Below are positions 26,017-33,831 of a stretch of DNA of 64,000 nt, piece by piece; within the stretch, counting starts at the first letter, position 1, and every line of letters starts with the position of its first letter. Source of the stretch: JAXGYV01 sp040772045 (GTDB lineage Bacteria; Actinomycetota; Thermoleophilia; UBA2241); the NCBI GenBank assembly GCA_040772045.1, contig JAXGYV010000003.1, positions 1-64,000 of the forward strand, read 5' to 3'. The notes beneath the pieces are model-generated. The model did no database searches. It was not told where the DNA came from and saw only the letters and a list, made by a program, of their open reading frames with translations. The position numbers were made by a program, and so were the translations under genes.

Positions 26017-26295
26017 GCTCGCACTCCTACACCGCCGCGCTAGTCCTGCTCGTAACTGCGTGCGGCAGCCGCGTCGCCACATGAGAGACTCCGCACCTCT
26101 GACTCCGTCGGCCGCGCGTACGGTAACGACAGCCCACGCAGGCCTGTGCGCTGGGACGAGCAGAGAAACCGAACGAGTCGTGGCGCGTCAAGCGACGCGT
26201 TAAGCTAGCGGGTTGTGCTCCTTGTGGAGCTTGCCGAAGCCATGCCCTCCGGCTCCGCACAACGAAGAAGGAACGAACTCGCCCGCGGCAGCAAG

Positions 26296-26646
26296 TCATT
26301 CACCTGCCAGCTTCCGCAGGACGTCCAGAGCCACGGCGAACGCCTCGCGGTCGAGCTCGTAGAAGGTCCACTTGCCGCGCGTCTCCTCGGTGACCAGCCC
26401 GGCATCTTTGAGCACGCGAAGATGGTACGACGTTCGCGACTGGCCTAGGCCAAAGGCCTCCTGGAACTCGCAGACGCAGATACCCGTCGGCACATCGTCG
26501 CCCGGCACATCGCGCGTACAGATGTCGGGCAACTGGCAGCGGCCCCTGCCCTGAGCGAGGATCTCGATCATTCTGAGGCGAAGAGGATCGGCCAGCGCCT
26601 TGGCCACCAGCGTCAGTTGGGTGACGCCCACGGTATCGACCGGCAT
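26296..26646 (-). CDS. arsR: Arsenite-responsive ArsR-family repressor
   Basis: 116 residues from an ATG with GAGGGAG five bases upstream. The winged helix contains KALADPLRLRMIEILAQG, LGQSRTSYHLRVLKDAGLV and GKWTFYELD. The segment GICVCEFQEAF is the ArsR-type CXC metal site at the start of the recognition region; extra cysteines in CQLPDICTRD may take part. It should repress itself and the divergent arsM-acr3 operon, with release by As(III). The intergenic region holds suitable repeats. Confidence 0.9.
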   Translation of the reverse strand: MPVDTVGVTQLTLVAKALADPLRLRMIEILAQGRGRCQLPDICTRDVPGDDVPTGICVCEFQEAFGLGQSRTSYHLRVLKDAGLVTEETRGKWTFYELDREAFAVALDVLRKLAGE

Positions 26647-26682
26647 CCGTTCTCCCTCGCGCCGCCTCATGGAGTTGTGAGC

Positions 26683-26737
26683 TTGACATCAATGATTTGT
26701 GATGTGACGATCATACCAGCAATCGTTGATGTGACAA
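26683..26737. promoter_or_regulatory. Divergent ars promoter and operator region
   Basis: On the minus strand TTGTCA (complement of 26732-26737) and TATGAT (complement of 26710-26715) are 16 bases apart and face arsR. On the plus strand TTGACA at 26683-26688 faces arsM, with no good -10. GATGTGAC occurs directly repeated at about 26701 and 26728, and ATCA/TGAT half-sites sit at 26688-26691 and 26700-26703, consistent with an ArsR operator covering both promoters. Confidence 0.55.
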
Positions 26738-26749
26738 GGGGAACAGGAC

Positions 26750-27604
26750 ATGGCTGAGGATACCACGGTCGGGAGCACCAACCTCAAAGAGCAGATCCGC
26801 GAGCGCTACGCCGAGCGCGCCCGCGAGGTGAGAGACAGCACGCCGAGAGCGAGCTGCTGCTGCACCTCCTCGTCGTGTTGCGGGCCGACCGCGGCCGTGG
26901 CCAACGACGAGCTCGCGCGTGGTCTCTACGGCATCACCGAGACGAGCGAGCTGCCGAGAGAGGCCGTCCTCGCGAGCCTCGGCTGCGGCAACCCGACGGC
27001 CCTGGCCGAACTGCGACCGGGCGAGGTCGTACTGGATCTGGGCAGTGGCGGCGGCATCGACGTGTTGCTCTCCGCACGACGCGTCGGGCCGACGGGCAAG
27101 GTGTACGGCCTCGACATGACCGACGACATGCTCGCCCTGGCGCGCCAGAACCAGCGCCGGGCTGGCGTGACGAACGCGGAGTTCCTCAAGGGAGAGATCG
27201 AGGACGTGCCGCTGCCCGACGAGTCGGTCGACGTGGTCATCAGCAACTGCGTCATCAACCTCTCGCTCGACAAGGATAAGGTGTTGACCGAGGCCTACCG
27301 TGTCCTCAAGCCGGGCGGACGGTTCGCGGTGAGCGACATGGTCTTTCAAGGCGATGTTAACGCGGTGCCCGAGCAGATCAAACGCAGCGTGGAGATGTGG
27401 GGCGGCTGCATCGCCGGCGCCCTCGAGGAGCGCGACTACCTCGCTCGGCTCAAGCGAGCCGGCTTCGTCGACGCGGAAGTAGTGCCGACGACCGACTACC
27501 GCGAGCAGCGGGGGCACGAGATCGAGCAGGCGTGCGGTGTCTCGCTGCCGCACGACGTGAACCTCATAGGCGCGTTCATCCGCGCCACCAAGCCCACCGT
27601 CTGA
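26750..27604 (+). CDS. arsM: Arsenite S-adenosylmethionine methyltransferase
   Basis: 284 residues. The N-terminus has the cysteine cluster SCCCTSSSCC that is common in bacterial ArsM. SLGCGNPTALAELRPGEVVLDLGSGGGIDV (the SAM site) and the catalytic cysteine contexts ISNCVINLS and WGGCIAGAL follow. It methylates As(III) to less charged or volatile products in the cytoplasm. It is the first gene of the divergent ars operon, twelve bases before acr3. Confidence 0.92.
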   Translation: MAEDTTVGSTNLKEQIRERYAERAREVRDSTPRASCCCTSSSCCGPTAAVANDELARGLYGITETSELPREAVLASLGCGNPTALAELRPGEVVLDLGSGGGIDVLLSARRVGPTGKVYGLDMTDDMLALARQNQRRAGVTNAEFLKGEIEDVPLPDESVDVVISNCVINLSLDKDKVLTEAYRVLKPGGRFAVSDMVFQGDVNAVPEQIKRSVEMWGGCIAGALEERDYLARLKRAGFVDAEVVPTTDYREQRGHEIEQACGVSLPHDVNLIGAFIRATKPTV

Positions 27605-27615
27605 GAAGCCGACCG

Positions 27616-28806
27616 ATGACACCACAGGCGTACGCGATGCCTCACCAGAGCGTCACCCGCAGGCTCTCGTTCCTCGACCGCTACCTCACGCTGTGGATCT
27701 TCCTCGCCATGGCCGCCGGCGTGGGCCTCGGCTGGGCGTTCACCGCGTTGCCCACGTTCATCGACCGGTGGTCGGTGGGCACCACGAACATCCCCATCGC
27801 CGTCGGCCTGATCGTGATGATGTATCCCCCGCTGGCAAAAGTGAGGTACGAGGAGCTCGGCGACGTCTTCAGGGACTACAGGATCCTCGGCCTATCGCTC
27901 GTGCAGAACTGGCTCATCGGGCCGTTCGTGATGTTCTTCCTGGCCATCGCCTTCCTGCACAACCACCCGGCGTACATGACCGGGCTCATCATGATGGGTC
28001 TTGCGCGGTGCATCGCCATGGTCATCGTGTGGAACCAGCTTGCCCGCGGCGACACGGAGTACGCCGCGGGCCTGGTCGCCTTCAACAGCGTCTTCCAGGT
28101 GCTGTTCTACAGCGTCTTCGCCTGGATCTTCGTCACCAAACTGCCGCCGCTCTTCGGACTCCAGGGCGCGACGGTCGACGTGACCATCGGTCAGATCGCC
28201 AAGAGCGTCTTCATCTACCTCGGCATCCCCTTCCTCGCCGGCATGCTCACACGGTTCGTCGGCCTCCGCGCGAAAGGCCGGGAGTGGTACGAGCGGGAGT
28301 TCATCCCGCGTATCAGCCCGCTCACCCTCATCGCTCTCCTGTTTACGATCTTCGTGATGTTCAGCCTCAAGGGCGACCTCATCGTGCAGCTGCCGCTCGA
28401 CGTGCTGCGCATCGCGCTTCCGCTCCTCTGCTACTTCGTGATCATGTTCCTCGTGAGCTTCTTCCTCGCGCGCAGGATCGGCGCCGACTACTCCAAGACA
28501 GCCACACTGAGCTTCACGGCCGCCAGCAACAACTTCGAGCTGGCCATCGCCGTGGCCATCGCCACCTTCGGCCTGAATTCCGGAGAGGCGTTTGCCACGG
28601 TCATCGGACCGCTGGTCGAAGTGCCCGTACTGATTGGGCTCGTCAACGTGGCCTTGTGGCTAGGGCGCAGGTACTGGGGGATAACGGACCAGCCGTTGCC
28701 CGCCGCCGTCGAGACCACGTGCAGCGAGGTCGACTGCGGACCGCTGGGCAGCCTGGCCAGCTCCACACAGCCCACCAGCTCCACGCGAACCACCGAGAGA
28801 CAGTGA
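27616..28806 (+). CDS. acr3: Arsenite efflux permease, ACR3 family
   Basis: 396 residues, about ten helices. It starts FLDRYLTLWIFLAMAAGVGLG, typical of Acr3, and contains GLARCIAMVIVWNQLARGD with the essential helix-4 cysteine, and FTAASNNFELAIAVAIATFG with the conserved helix-9 region. It exports As(III) using the proton gradient. A cysteine pair at the C-terminus (TTCSEVDCGPLGS) is also seen in several actinobacterial members. Cotranscribed with arsM. Confidence 0.93.
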   Translation: MTPQAYAMPHQSVTRRLSFLDRYLTLWIFLAMAAGVGLGWAFTALPTFIDRWSVGTTNIPIAVGLIVMMYPPLAKVRYEELGDVFRDYRILGLSLVQNWLIGPFVMFFLAIAFLHNHPAYMTGLIMMGLARCIAMVIVWNQLARGDTEYAAGLVAFNSVFQVLFYSVFAWIFVTKLPPLFGLQGATVDVTIGQIAKSVFIYLGIPFLAGMLTRFVGLRAKGREWYEREFIPRISPLTLIALLFTIFVMFSLKGDLIVQLPLDVLRIALPLLCYFVIMFLVSFFLARRIGADYSKTATLSFTAASNNFELAIAVAIATFGLNSGEAFATVIGPLVEVPVLIGLVNVALWLGRRYWGITDQPLPAAVETTCSEVDCGPLGSLASSTQPTSSTRTTERQ

Positions 28807-28939
28807 GCAGGCGAGCAGGCACTTTGGTGACCGGCTCTCCGCCTTCACCCGGCGAGAAGTGATAGCGTCCCATCCAGAGAGCAGCGGTCTGCCGGAGCGG
28901 CATATGCAGACCGCATGATCGTTGTTGGAGGACAAATCG

Positions 28940-29305
28940 ATGGGACTAGAAGTCACTACCTCTTGCTCATGCGGAAACGCGCAGGCGAAGATCGCGATCG
29001 GCCCAAGCACGCGATCCTCGGGCTGCTCCTTCCCCTGTTTGTGCGAAGCCTGCCAGCGTCTCGTCCAGGTGGACCTCGTCGACGAGCCACCCCGCTGCCC
29101 TGAGTGCCAGTCGGACAGCGTGGTCCCCTACGACGATCCAAAACTCGTCGGCTCGGGCGGCGACGTCGTGGTGCACTGCAGCACGGGAGACCAGCTCGGT
29201 CGCGTTCTCGAGCTCACCGATGGCACCTATTACTGTCCGTCCTGCGGCCAAATGAGCCTGCGGTTCACGACAGGCTGGCGTTTCCCCGGCGCCGCGAGCA
29301 CCTGA
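28940..29305 (+). CDS. Small zinc-ribbon protein downstream of acr3
   Basis: About 121 residues from an ATG with GGAGG eight bases upstream; not recognised. It is rich in paired cysteines: SCSCGNA, GCSFPCLCEACQRL, RCPECQSD and YYCPSCGQMS. Together they suggest two zinc ribbons. No membrane segment. It lies 130 bases beyond acr3 on the same strand and could be part of the arsenic operon, where extra cysteines might bind As(III), but this is only a guess. Confidence 0.65.
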   Translation: MGLEVTTSCSCGNAQAKIAIGPSTRSSGCSFPCLCEACQRLVQVDLVDEPPRCPECQSDSVVPYDDPKLVGSGGDVVVHCSTGDQLGRVLELTDGTYYCPSCGQMSLRFTTGWRFPGAAST

Positions 29306-29346
29306 CGATTGGAGATGCGGGCTTCCGCGAAGCGAGCTCGCGCCCA

Positions 29347-30048
29347 TCATGCCTCTCGACGCAGTCCGGAGAGAGCCGCGGGCCAACTGAACCCCTTGGC
29401 GATGAGCCACACCGCGAGAACCATCTCCTGAAGGGCCAGCGGAGCAACCAACATACTCTCGGCCGTCGACGATGGGCCGACGACGGCGAATACCTCGAGG
29501 AGACCGACGGCCAGATAGGGGACAACGGCAACGAGCCCCCAGCCCGCGAGCCAGCGAGGTACGAGCCGCGACCGATACAGCAGGAAGCAGAACATGGCCG
29601 CGCCGAGCGGGAAGACGACCAGCCCGATGAGCGACCCGGTCTCGGCCGCGTACTTCAGCAACCGACCAGAGGCCCGGAGCCCAGCCGCCTCGGCGTCGGC
29701 GCGGACATAGTCCTGACCCAGCCGGAAGAGCAGCAGCCAGCTCAGTGCCACCACAATGTACGTGACGGTCTCGAGCGCTCCCCTGAAGACGAGGTATCCG
29801 AGCGCCAGCCGTTCGCTGGTCCTTCGCAGGATCGGGAACATCACCACGGGTATGAGGGCGAGGGCCAGCCCCATGATCAGCACGAGGAGCGCGCCCGCCG
29901 CCAGCCGGCTGCCGCTCGACGAGGCGCTCGCCACGGAGTCCGCCCCATCGAGAGTACCCTTCGTAACGAGACCGCTCAGGATGCCCGCAAGCGTCCCGGC
30001 GATGTAGAGGATACCTACGAGGATCGCAGTCCCTCGATACCTGTTCAT
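29347..30048 (-). CDS. DUF4386-family membrane protein
   Basis: 233 residues with GGAGGTGCGGAG before the ATG. Six hydrophobic segments; RYRGTAILVGILYIAGTLAG at the N-terminus and LGYLVFRGALETVTYIVVAL in the middle are typical of DUF4386. Function unknown. Its start overlaps the end of the small HTH gene by four bases, so it is the last gene of a three-gene unit. Confidence 0.8.
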   Translation of the reverse strand: MNRYRGTAILVGILYIAGTLAGILSGLVTKGTLDGADSVASASSSGSRLAAGALLVLIMGLALALIPVVMFPILRRTSERLALGYLVFRGALETVTYIVVALSWLLLFRLGQDYVRADAEAAGLRASGRLLKYAAETGSLIGLVVFPLGAAMFCFLLYRSRLVPRWLAGWGLVAVVPYLAVGLLEVFAVVGPSSTAESMLVAPLALQEMVLAVWLIAKGFSWPAALSGLRREA

Positions 30049-30299
30049 CTCCGCACCTCCTGAGTTCCACACGACTCCCTCTCGATCGAGAGCAGATCGC
30101 CCGGCTGGCAGTCGAGAACATCGCACAGGGCCGTGAGGGTCGAGAAGCGGATGGCGCGGGCGCGGCCGTTCTTGAGGACCGAGAGATTGACGATCGTGAC
30201 ATCCACCCGAGCGGCGAGTTCAGTCAGCGTCATCCCACGCTCGGCGAGCAGCCTGTCGATATGAACGCGGACCCTATGCGGGGCAGCCGGCGACTCCAC
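30045..30299 (-). CDS. Small XRE/Cro-type helix-turn-helix regulator (YozG-like)
   Basis: 84 residues. The HTH is HIDRLLAERGMTLTELAARVDVTIVNLSVLKNGRARAIRFSTL-type, split here as MTLTELAARVDVTIVNLSVL and RFSTLTALCDVLDCQPGDLL. Such compact regulators accompany DUF2975 and DUF4386 membrane proteins. It overlaps both neighbours by a few bases. It probably binds the perfect palindrome upstream of the operon. Confidence 0.88.
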   Translation of the reverse strand: MESPAAPHRVRVHIDRLLAERGMTLTELAARVDVTIVNLSVLKNGRARAIRFSTLTALCDVLDCQPGDLLSIERESCGTQEVRR

Positions 30300-30922
30300 T
30301 AGATCGTCCCCTCGACGTCTTCGCGCAGTTCCAGACCGTGCGCGAAGACCTGAGCCAGAATGAGGACGCCAAGGCCAGCGATCAGCGCTTCCGCCGGAAA
30401 CACAAAGCGCGCGCCGTCGAGGCCGGTGGTTTGCCAGTCGGGTAACTGCCGCAAGAGGAGAGCGCCGACGCCCGCATCAACTGCCGCGACAACCGGCGCG
30501 CCCACGACCAGCAACACACCGATCGCGCGCAGCCGGCGAACGTTGCCCGCGCCGAACGGCTCGCGCCTCCTGATCGAGCCCGCGATACCCCGAAGCAGCC
30601 AGAGGACGGCGACAAAGAGCGCGGTCTGCATCGCGTCGGTCGCGGTCGCGAGCGCCGCCTCTGTGACGTTCGCGTCCTTCACTTGAAGCGTAGCCGCCAC
30701 TGACCCATCGAGGTGGAGTCCGTGCGGCAGACGCACGAGCCGCGGCGAGATCTGAGCCTTAAACGGCAGCGTGCCAACGAGCAGATCGCCCCCTCGCACC
30801 ACACCGGCCAAGTCGTTCACGAGCTGGAAGCAGCCGTACGCGACGACGACAGCCACAAGCAGATTGACGAGCGCATAGCCGAGGGCGACAGAGCGGGAAC
30901 GAGGTATGGTCAGCGCGGTCAC
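30299..30922 (-). CDS. DUF2975-family membrane protein
   Basis: 207 residues with four hydrophobic segments, at about 15-40, 95-115, 135-155 and 180-200; RRREPFGAGNVRRLRAIGVLL is the DUF2975 signature between helices 2 and 3. First gene of the DUF2975-XRE-DUF4386 unit. The role of DUF2975 is unknown; regulator pairing suggests a membrane sensor or stress protein. Confidence 0.83.
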   Translation of the reverse strand: MTALTIPRSRSVALGYALVNLLVAVVVAYGCFQLVNDLAGVVRGGDLLVGTLPFKAQISPRLVRLPHGLHLDGSVAATLQVKDANVTEAALATATDAMQTALFVAVLWLLRGIAGSIRRREPFGAGNVRRLRAIGVLLVVGAPVVAAVDAGVGALLLRQLPDWQTTGLDGARFVFPAEALIAGLGVLILAQVFAHGLELREDVEGTI

Positions 30923-30931
30923 CAGGATCTC

Positions 30932-30982
30932 CTTATCGAAAGTCGATGTTATCGTTTAACAATAACATCGACTTTCGATAAG
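30932..30982. promoter_or_regulatory. Perfect 21-bp inverted repeat (operator) upstream of the DUF2975 gene
   Basis: 30932-30952 and 30962-30982 are exact reverse complements with a nine-base spacer. Each arm contains the smaller dyad TCGAAAGTCGA. It sits ten bases before the DUF2975 start, over the expected promoter, and is the likely binding site of the XRE regulator of the operon. Confidence 0.7.
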
Positions 30983-31177
30983 TCAAGCAGGATGTCGCGG
31001 AGACGTATCCAAGGCATCGCGAGCGGTACGAATCAGCGCGGCCCTCAAGCCTCGAGCACGGAGGGAAAGTACCGCCATGCGCCCACACACCGGACGCGTG
31101 AACCAGGGCTGAGAGCGATCCCGAAGACCTGGTGCTCGCCGCGCATGGGCGGCGCATTCCCCCTGAGTCGACACTAT

Positions 31178-31256
31178 CAGTCAAGTATTCTTGACATGCT
31201 GTCAAGCTCTCTTTACAATGACGATGTCAAATAAATCTGACGTTCGTCAGCGGAGC
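31178..31256 (+). promoter_or_regulatory. Consensus sigma-70 promoter with overlapping dyads
   Basis: TTGACA at 31190-31195 and TACAAT at 31213-31218 are spaced by 17 bases. Dyads overlap the -35 (TCAAGTATTCTTGA and TTGACATGCTGTCAA) and lie downstream (CTGACGTTCGTCAG near 31239). These are plausible operators for the small XRE regulator encoded two genes on. Confidence 0.75.
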
Positions 31257-31267
31257 GAGGAGAGGCC

Positions 31268-31720
31268 ATGCCGTTTGAAGAGAGAATAACCTGGGTGGAT
31301 CTCGTAGTCACAGTGGTCGTCCCCACCGTCTACTTGATCACGATGCTGAGGCGATTGGGAGAGGTGTCCGCCGCCGATATCGCCTATCGACGGCCTCTGC
31401 TCCTGGCGCTCGGGATCAGCGTCGGTCTGACGATTGCCGGTTCGATCCTGGTGGAGATCGGCGCGAACATCTCCGCCACGCTCAAGAGCCAGGGCGCTTC
31501 CAACAGCACCGATCGCAAGGACGAGAGAGACAAGACCATCGCCCGGCACGGCGACCTCATCGGTTTCTACGTCGCGTCCGCGGGCATGGCCGGGGTGCTC
31601 GCCCTGGTCATGCTCGAGTACGAGTACTTCTGGATCGCCAACGCGCTCTACCTATCGTTTGTGATCTCGTCGCTCGTCGGATCGATCGTCAAGTTGATCG
31701 CCTATCACCGGGGCTTCTAG
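31268..31720 (+). CDS. Four-helix membrane protein linked to an XRE regulator
   Basis: 150 residues with four hydrophobic segments at about 10-28, 42-62, 98-118 and 123-145, and a charged loop RKDERDKTIARHGDLIGF between helices 2 and 3, as in DUF2178-like proteins. GGAG lies before the ATG. It is two bases from the HTH gene, which makes a coupled membrane-protein/regulator pair. Function not known. Confidence 0.75.
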   Translation: MPFEERITWVDLVVTVVVPTVYLITMLRRLGEVSAADIAYRRPLLLALGISVGLTIAGSILVEIGANISATLKSQGASNSTDRKDERDKTIARHGDLIGFYVASAGMAGVLALVMLEYEYFWIANALYLSFVISSLVGSIVKLIAYHRGF

Positions 31721-31722
31721 CT

Positions 31723-31944
31723 ATGGTCAAACCCACTCGCGTCACCAACCGCATCCGGGCGCTCCGCTTCGAAGCCGGCGAAATGACCCAGGCCGAGCTC
31801 GCCGACATGCTCGGCGTAACACGGCAGACCGTCATCGCCATCGAGCAGGGGCGCTACTCTCCGTCGCTCGAGATGGCGTTCCGGATCGCCGGGGTGTTCG
31901 GTGTGCCACTCGAGGACGTGTTCGATTACCCGAAGGAACAATGA
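31723..31944 (+). CDS. Small XRE-family helix-turn-helix regulator
   Basis: 73 residues. IRALRFEAGEMTQAELADML, then GVTRQTVIAIEQGRYSPSLE and FGVPLEDVFDYPKEQ form one HTH_3 domain and nothing else, like YgzD and related proteins. Its end overlaps the following SDR reading frame by four bases. Confidence 0.9.
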   Translation: MVKPTRVTNRIRALRFEAGEMTQAELADMLGVTRQTVIAIEQGRYSPSLEMAFRIAGVFGVPLEDVFDYPKEQ

Positions 31945-32660
31945 TGATCTCACCACAACCACCCACGGTTCTGCTCCTCGGCGGCACCGGACGCACTGGC
32001 GGCCGCGTCTTGGAGCAGCTCCTGCACCGCGGCGCCGCCGTGCGCGTCGTGGTGCGCTCCCCCGAGAGGCTTCCCGCGGACGTCGCCAGCCACCCGCACC
32101 TGACAGTGACGGTAGCGGACCTGCTGCGCCTGAGCGACGAGGAGCTCACGCGCCAGGTCCAGGACTGCAACGCTGTCATCTCATGCCTCGGCCATACCAC
32201 GAACTCCTGGGATTTTCGGGGCACCGCGAGACTTGGTCGCGCGTGCCACGGAGAGGGCATGCCGGACACTCAAGACGCTGCGTCCCCCACATCCCGCAAA
32301 AGATTCATCCCCGCGAGCAGTGTGTCGGTCAATCGCCTACGGACTGGACACCGCCGCGGGCGATTCGAGGACTATCGGGATGTTGCGCGGTCTGGTCCCT
32401 CCGGCGAGACAGACAACCAGCACGCTGCGGACTTCCTCGTCGGCGACATCGGGGCGGCCAATCGATTCGTGCAGTGGGTGATTGTCCGCCCTGACACGCT
32501 ACGCGAGGGCGGCATCACGGAGTACACGCTGCATGAGGGTCTCGTGGACAGCCTTTTTCGCCCCGGCGCGACGAACATGGCCAACGTCGCACTTCCCAGC
32601 GCGCTGGCTACGGAACTCAGGCTCGGGCGATGTGGCAGGGCAAGCTGCCGGTGATCGCCA
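31941..32660 (+). pseudogene. NAD(P)-binding SDR-family oxidoreductase, frameshifted
   Basis: The frame starts well: TVLLLGGTGRTGGRVLEQLL (nucleotide-binding motif), then QVQDCNAVISCLGHTTNSW. After about 32215 the homologous sequence moves to another frame (RATERACRTLKTLRP, then GMLRGLVPPARQTT near 32380) and returns to the first near 32420 (QHAADFLVGDIGAANRF, VIVRPDTLREGGITEYTLHE, DSLFRPGATNMANVA). So at least two compensating indels are present. It was probably an NmrA-like/atypical SDR. Either decayed or affected by sequence errors. Confidence 0.75.
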
Positions 32661-32989
32661 ATGCCCCGTCGGCGTGATCACGCACAGGCCACGCGACAGC
32701 CGGACGAGGAACACCGCGCTACACTGGCCCCAGCTGCTACTCACGGGTCGGCTGCTCCTCGATGGCCGCCAATGCTCAGGTGACGCGCCGCCTGAGCAAC
32801 CGCATCGTCGAAGAACGCGACCCCATCAGAGGGACCGGGTCAGGAGAAGCCGGGAAGCCCACACGGTGGCTTCAAGATTCAGGCGAGCAACATACAGCGG
32901 CACCACCTGACGAACCTGGCTCGTCAGCAAGGGCTCTCAGCCTTGGCACGTCGCCGACTACCACCCAGAGGCACGAAGCGGCGACACCC

Positions 32990-33506
32990 GACGATGCCAG
33001 TACTAGCGTGCCACCAACGCCGAGGCCGCTCGTGGCGAGCAGACCACCGGCGGCGCCCCCAGCGGATCCACTCCCCATGTGACAAAGCGCACGGTGGCGG
33101 TGACGCGACCGAGCATGCCATCCGCAACGAGCATCTGCTTCACCGACTCGCTGATAACCAGGTTGATTGCCACGGACAGGGCCCACACAACCTGCATGCC
33201 AGCGATGAGGACAAATATCGTCACATGGGAGTCGAAATGCCCAGCCAACGGTACGAGTAGGCCTGCGAGGCCTGGCGCGGCATAGACGAGAACTAGCGTT
33301 CGGCCCACTCCAAAAGTGCGTGCGATACGATTGCTGGTGGTGGCGCCGAGAAGCGCCGCCGCACCGCCGATCATTGTCAGCACCCCAAGCAGGGCAGCGC
33401 TGACACCGATAGCGCGAACCGCATAGAGCATGAATAACGCAAAGAACATGGCAGTGAAGAAGTTGAAGTGCGCGGAGGCATGGGTCGCCCCGGGTTCCGC
33501 GTCGGC
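32990..33506 (-). pseudogene. MFS transporter C-terminal remnant, truncated by IS3
   Basis: The frame runs from the IS3 end with HASAHFNFFTAMFFALFMLY, then AVRAIGVSAALLGVLTMIGG and RVTATVRFVTWGVDPLGA, which match the last helices of macrolide-type MFS exporters. The N-terminal half is missing at the IS3 junction and the end drifts out of frame past about 33050. About 340 bases between this and the SDR gene hold only degenerate sequence. Confidence 0.7.
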
Positions 33507-33510
33507 TGAG

Positions 33511-33828
33511 TTACTTGGGGACCAACTCTGCTGAAGCCTGTTGATTGTACTGTTCGAGTACCTGCAGCGGCGCCTGTCGTCTGGTCTGCCCGTTGCGCGT
33601 ACGCCTCAGCGAGCGGTGCCGGCGCTTCGCGTTGTACCAGCCGATGTAGGTCACGAGGGCAAGCTCGAGGTCGAGGCGCGTGGGCCAACGGTAGCGGGCA
33701 ATCAGCTCGCGCTTCAGCGTCGCGATCACGCTCTCGGCCATGGCGTTGTCGAGGGCGGTGCCGGTGCGCCCGCGGCTGGGGGCGATGCCGGCGCGCACGA
33801 GGCGCTCGGTGTACTCGTACGACGTGTA
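33511..33828 (-). pseudogene. IS3 transposase orfB, C-terminal part
   Basis: Carries the last part of the DDE domain: YTSYEYTERLVRAGIAPSRG, TALDNAMAESVIATLKREL and LALVTYIGWYNAKRRHRSL, ending ASAELVPK. It continues the orfB fragment found beyond IS30, where the frame reads up to HSDNGSQ. Confidence 0.88.
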
Positions 33829-33831
33829 CTG

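Noticed and set aside
32990..33506. Working MFS transporter gene
   Set aside because: Only the C-terminal helices remain and the N-terminal half is absent at the IS3 end.
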